Below are positions 7,988-10,904 of a stretch of DNA of 10,904 bases, piece after piece. The stretch's first letter is position 1. Every line of letters begins with the position of its first letter. Under the pieces are notes generated by a model, which saw nothing but the letters and a program-made list of their open reading frames with translations, was not told where the DNA came from and ran no database searches. Both the position numbers and the translations under genes were made by a program. This DNA is from Phocaeicola plebeius (GTDB lineage Bacteria; Bacteroidota; Bacteroidia; Bacteroidales; Bacteroidaceae), in NCBI RefSeq assembly GCF_003437535.1, contig NZ_QSQT01000056.1:1-10904 (forward strand), given 5' to 3'.

Positions 7988-9133
7988 TTATTTTTTTTCA
8001 AAATATCGTATTAATTGCTCACCGACAAGCATTAATGAAGCCGCGCCATAAACTTCTGTCATATTCTGTGTGACTGTTTCCGGACTAGCGCCGATTGGTT
8101 GAACCCACCCTAACATTCCATCATTATTTATTGCTTTCTTTAAAGCTTGCCAACCTTTCATAGCATTTATAATATATATGTCTTCTTGAAGAAGTCCATT
8201 ATTAATTGCCCAAAAAAGAGCAAAAGTAAAAAAACCTGTTGAACTTGTTTCCGGATTAGGGTAAGCATCCGGATCGAGTAAACTTGCTGACCAATAACCA
8301 TTGTCACGTTGAAGAGGTGCAATACGTTTCAAAAGAGTTATCAACAAAGATTCATATCGTTCCCTCAAAGGACTATCCAAAGGAATCTGTTCCAACAATA
8401 AACACAAGCCTCCTGCTACCCAAGAGTTTCCTCTTCCCCAAAATACTTTTTTACCATTTTTTTCTCTCTTATCAAAATAGCTACCATCCCTATAGAACAA
8501 TTGCTCTTCTTTATCAAATAAATACTCATAAGTGGCCCAATATTCTTTATCCATAAAATACAAATAAGAATTATCTCCTGTAATACGCGAAAATGCCGCA
8601 TATACAGGGGGAGCCATATACAAAGCATCACACCACGTCCATCTATCATATTTACATGCTGTTGTATCTCCAAATTGAATTTCAGATGGATGATTAATAG
8701 TATAGTCCAGACGAGCCTGAGTATGCTGAAGAATTCTCTGATTCCTTACCTTATTATAAAGTGTTACGTACATCATACATACAGCAAAATCATCAGCATG
8801 ATAAATAGACAAACGATTCTGACTGGTTCCATAATAGTTTCTATTACATATACTTTCATACCATTCTATCATCTGTGGTTCTTTAACAAATTCAGCCCAA
8901 CGTGACAATGCAGAAAGAAAAACTCCATTTTCCCAACTTAAATCTCCGGCAGATTTCCAAATTCTGTTTTCATCCATATTTGGATATGCATTCATCTGCC
9001 ATCGGCAAGTCCGATTAACCAAACGCTTTACTTCAGATATTTCTAATTTAAAATTAGGAGATAAAGCCCATAAAGCCGTTGAATGAGATAAAAACACAAA
9101 CGCTAAAATTACAATATAAAACTCTTTTTTCAT
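7988..9133 (-). CDS. GH105-family unsaturated uronyl hydrolase (YteR/RhiN-like)
   Basis: The product is a predicted periplasmic (alpha/alpha)6-barrel enzyme of 381 residues that hydrates and removes 4,5-unsaturated galacturonyl or glucuronyl ends made by polysaccharide lyases. I chose the ATG at 9133: it gives a normal signal peptide (MKKEFYIVILAFVFLSHSTA), whereas the longer frame to 9154 needs a TTG start. Family motifs are GDLSWENGVFLSALSRW, YHADDFAV, RWTWCDALYMAPPVY, WGRGNSWVAGG and PETSSTGFFTFALFWAINNG. In this numbering, Asp114 and Asp169 are 55 residues apart, like Asp88 and Asp143 of Bacillus YteR (recalled from the literature), and Arg234/Trp238 match its Arg213/Trp217 spacing. The length is normal for the family. 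The gene has its own consensus promoter at 9225-9255 and is divergent from the broken GH3 gene. It implies a uronic-acid-containing glycan, most likely rhamnogalacturonan, but the substrate is inferred. Confidence 0.9.
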   Translation of the reverse strand: MKKEFYIVILAFVFLSHSTALWALSPNFKLEISEVKRLVNRTCRWQMNAYPNMDENRIWKSAGDLSWENGVFLSALSRWAEFVKEPQMIEWYESICNRNYYGTSQNRLSIYHADDFAVCMMYVTLYNKVRNQRILQHTQARLDYTINHPSEIQFGDTTACKYDRWTWCDALYMAPPVYAAFSRITGDNSYLYFMDKEYWATYEYLFDKEEQLFYRDGSYFDKREKNGKKVFWGRGNSWVAGGLCLLLEQIPLDSPLRERYESLLITLLKRIAPLQRDNGYWSASLLDPDAYPNPETSSTGFFTFALFWAINNGLLQEDIYIINAMKGWQALKKAINNDGMLGWVQPIGASPETVTQNMTEVYGAASLMLVGEQLIRYFEKK

Positions 9134-9224
9134 ATCACATTTAATTATATTCAACTTATTCGCCCCTAAAGAATTAAGTATAATACCAGAAATTATAAAG
9201 TGATTGAAAAAACATTCTTTCTTG

Positions 9225-9255
9225 CAAAAATAAGTACTAAATACTAATTTTCAAA
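9225..9255 (-). promoter_or_regulatory. Bacteroidetes sigma-ABfr-type promoter for GH105
   Basis: Read on the minus strand, TTTG (9255-9252) is followed by a 19-base spacer and TATTTTTG (9232-9225). This is an exact match to the Bacteroides consensus TTTG-N19-21-TAnnTTTG. Transcription would start near 9217, leaving a leader of roughly 85 bases before the ATG at 9133. This is a housekeeping-type promoter, so GH105 need not depend on the FecR-linked sigma factor. Confidence 0.65.
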
Positions 9256-9281
9256 AGTAAATAAATATATTTTTAGTCATT

Positions 9282-9313
9282 TTTGTAAAAGTCATAAATA
9301 TAATATATATTCG
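9282..9313 (+). promoter_or_regulatory. Bacteroidetes-type promoter for the GH3 gene
   Basis: On the plus strand, TTTG (9282-9285), a 20-base spacer and TATATTCG (9306-9313) match TTTG-N19-21-TAnnTTTG with one mismatch (C for T at 9312). Transcription would start near 9320, about 30 bases before the ATG at 9350. The site lies 26 bases from the GH105 promoter and faces the other way, so a single regulator could affect both. The promoter seems preserved although the gene is broken. Confidence 0.5.
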
Positions 9314-9349
9314 CTGCGGACAATTTTTATCACTTAAAAACTTAATAAC

Positions 9350-10868
9350 ATGAAACTTAAAAAGAGAATGACCTTATGGTTATTATGTTGGTGTGTCTTT
9401 GCACAAGGCGCAACACCAAACAAAGAAAAATCTTCAACTACAGAGAAAGACATTTTTATCGACAATTTACTCGATAAAATGACATTAGACGAAAAAATCG
9501 GACAACTTTACCAATGCAGTGGACAAGGAAACCTTACAGGACCTGATACTTTACATCTATCTATTGATGATTATATACGGCAAGGGAAAATAGGAACAAT
9601 GTTAAATGTAACCGGTATAAAAAATATAAAAAATATCAATCATTAGCATTACAATCACGCTTGCATATTCCACTAATATTTGGATTGGATATAATACATG
9701 GTTATAAAACAGGATTTCCTATTCCTTTAGCAGAAGCTTCCAGTTTTGATCTTCAGATGATTGAAGAATCTGCCCGTTGTAATGCCTTGGAAGGTGCTTC
9801 AGACGGTCTAAATTGGACATTTTCACCTATGGTAGATATTTCTTGGGACCAAGATGGGGAAGAGTTATGGAAGGAGCTGGAGAAGATCCGTTTTTAGGTA
9901 GTAAAATTGCAGAAGCTAGAGTAAAAGGTCTTCAGGGTAACTCAATTGGAGATACATGCAGTCAATGGCATGTGTAAAAACACTTTGCTGGTTATGGAGC
10001 CCCAATAGCCGGTAAAGACTACAATAGTGTTGATATGTCAATAGGACAATTCGCTAATTACTATATGCCACCCTATGAAGCAGCAATAAAATCAGGAGCA
10101 GCAAGTATAATGAGCGCATTCAACGACTTTAATAGTGTACCATGTACAAGTAATAAATTTCTTTTAACAGATTTGCTCAGAAATAGATGGGGATTCAAAG
10201 GTATTGTTATTTCTGACTATAATTCTGTAGAAGAGCTTATTAATCATAGAATTGCAAAAGACAAAAAAGATGCAGCAAAACTAGCATTCAATGCAGGATT
10301 GAATATAGAAATGGTCAGTCAGTGCTATTTAAGGCATCTTAAAGAACTTGTTAAAGAAGGAAAAGTTTTAGAAAAAGATTTAAACCAAGCAGTAAGATAT
10401 ATACTTGAAAAGAAATACGAATTAGGTTTATTTCAAGACCCATACCGTTTCTATGATGAGAATCGAAGTAAGAGAATTATTAATTCATTAAAGATTAGAG
10501 AAACTTCACGAAAGATGGCAGAAAGATCCATTGTATTACTAAAAAATGACAACCATATACTACCTTTTAACAATGAAGTACGTTCTATTGCGCTAATTGG
10601 ACATCTTGCAAAATCTCAATCAGACATGGCTGGAGCATGGGCCGGAAACGTAAATAGAAGCAAAATCGTAACATTATACGAAGCATTAAGGAACAATAAC
10701 ATTAATATATTCTATTCAGAAGGTTATGACAAAAAAACAGGAAAAATAACACAGTTACAAACTTCATTACAAGCAGCACAAAAAGCCGATGCTGTTATTG
10801 TATGCATAGGTGAATTAGCAGAACAAAGCGGAGAGAGCAAATCAAAGACTAATATTGAAGTGATTTAA
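9350..10868 (+). pseudogene. Broken GH3-family beta-glycosidase (beta-glucosidase/xylosidase type)
   Basis: Three reading frames together spell about 500 residues of a secreted GH3 enzyme. Frame one (9350-9633) has a signal peptide ending about AQGA, then DNLLDKMTLDEKIGQLYQ and IRQGKIGTMLNVTG. Frame two (from about 9631) gives KYQSLALQSRLHIPLIFGLD, IHGYKTGFPIPLA and DGLNWTFSPMVDISWD. Frame three (from about 9851) gives RWGRVMEGAGEDPFLGSKIA, a stop at 9975-9977, the KHFAGYGAP motif (9978 onward), MSAFNDFNSVPC, and GIVISDYNS, whose Asp (10215-10217) is the expected nucleophile. The C-terminal domain begins (SIVLLKNDNHILPF, DAVIVCIGE) but stops at 10868, short of the usual length of about 750 residues. 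Lesions: a -1 shift at the A6 run 9628-9633, one missing C at 9849-9850, an in-frame TAA and a lost 3' end. The gene looks inactive. Sequencing error could explain one lesion, hardly all four. Confidence 0.88.
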
Positions 10869-10904
10869 ACTTTTCTTTTCCTTGCACATTTTCTCAATAG
10901 CATA

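Noticed and set aside
9134..9154. Upstream start for GH105 at 9154
   Set aside because: It would be a TTG start and would place seven extra residues before a good signal peptide; the ATG at 9133 explains the N-terminus better.
9350..10868. GH3 segments as three separate small genes
   Set aside because: They form one continuous GH3 homology in the correct order across three frames, with single-base lesions at the joins.

Overview
The window looks like part of a polysaccharide utilization locus (PUL) from an AT-rich member of the Bacteroidales. This rests on a SusC/SusD pair with a SusE/F-like lipoprotein, a FecR-type anti-sigma factor, Bacteroidetes-style promoters (TTTG, about 20 bases, TAnnTTTG), and A-rich leaders without strong Shine-Dalgarno sequences. 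The genus cannot be settled from the sequence alone.

Layout. Five genes lie on the minus strand and read right to left: a GH105-type unsaturated uronyl hydrolase (7988-9133), a FecR-like anti-sigma factor (6777-7841), a SusC-like TonB-dependent transporter with an STN signalling domain (3237-6620), a SusD-like lipoprotein (1294-3225), and a SusE/F-like surface lipoprotein (10-1269). SusC, SusD and SusE are spaced by only 11 and 24 bases and should be one operon. On the plus strand, starting at 9350 and divergent from GH105, is a GH3 beta-glycosidase gene that is clearly broken. It has two frame changes, an in-frame stop and a lost 3' end. A good promoter pair, back to back, sits between GH105 and GH3 at 9225-9313.

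How the parts would work together. The outer-membrane SusCD pair, helped by the SusE-like glycan binder, would import an oligosaccharide. Periplasmic GH105 would remove 4,5-unsaturated galacturonyl or glucuronyl ends left by a polysaccharide lyase, which suggests a pectic or other uronic-acid-containing glycan (inference). GH3 would originally have removed a terminal sugar. The STN domain of SusC normally contacts FecR to release an ECF sigma factor. No sigma gene lies next to fecR here, where it usually would; GH105 occupies that place.

Points most worth a second look: (1) a strong intrinsic terminator reading on the plus strand inside the fecR-susC gap, with no plus-strand gene before it, which suggests a cis-antisense small RNA of the PUL-associated DonS type; (2) a 64% GC, strongly folded segment at the very left edge that supplies the last residues and stop of the SusE-like gene, as if a mobile element had cut it; (3) the decaying GH3 gene; (4) the FecR without an adjacent sigma factor. 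No tRNA, rRNA, CRISPR array or complete insertion sequence was seen.
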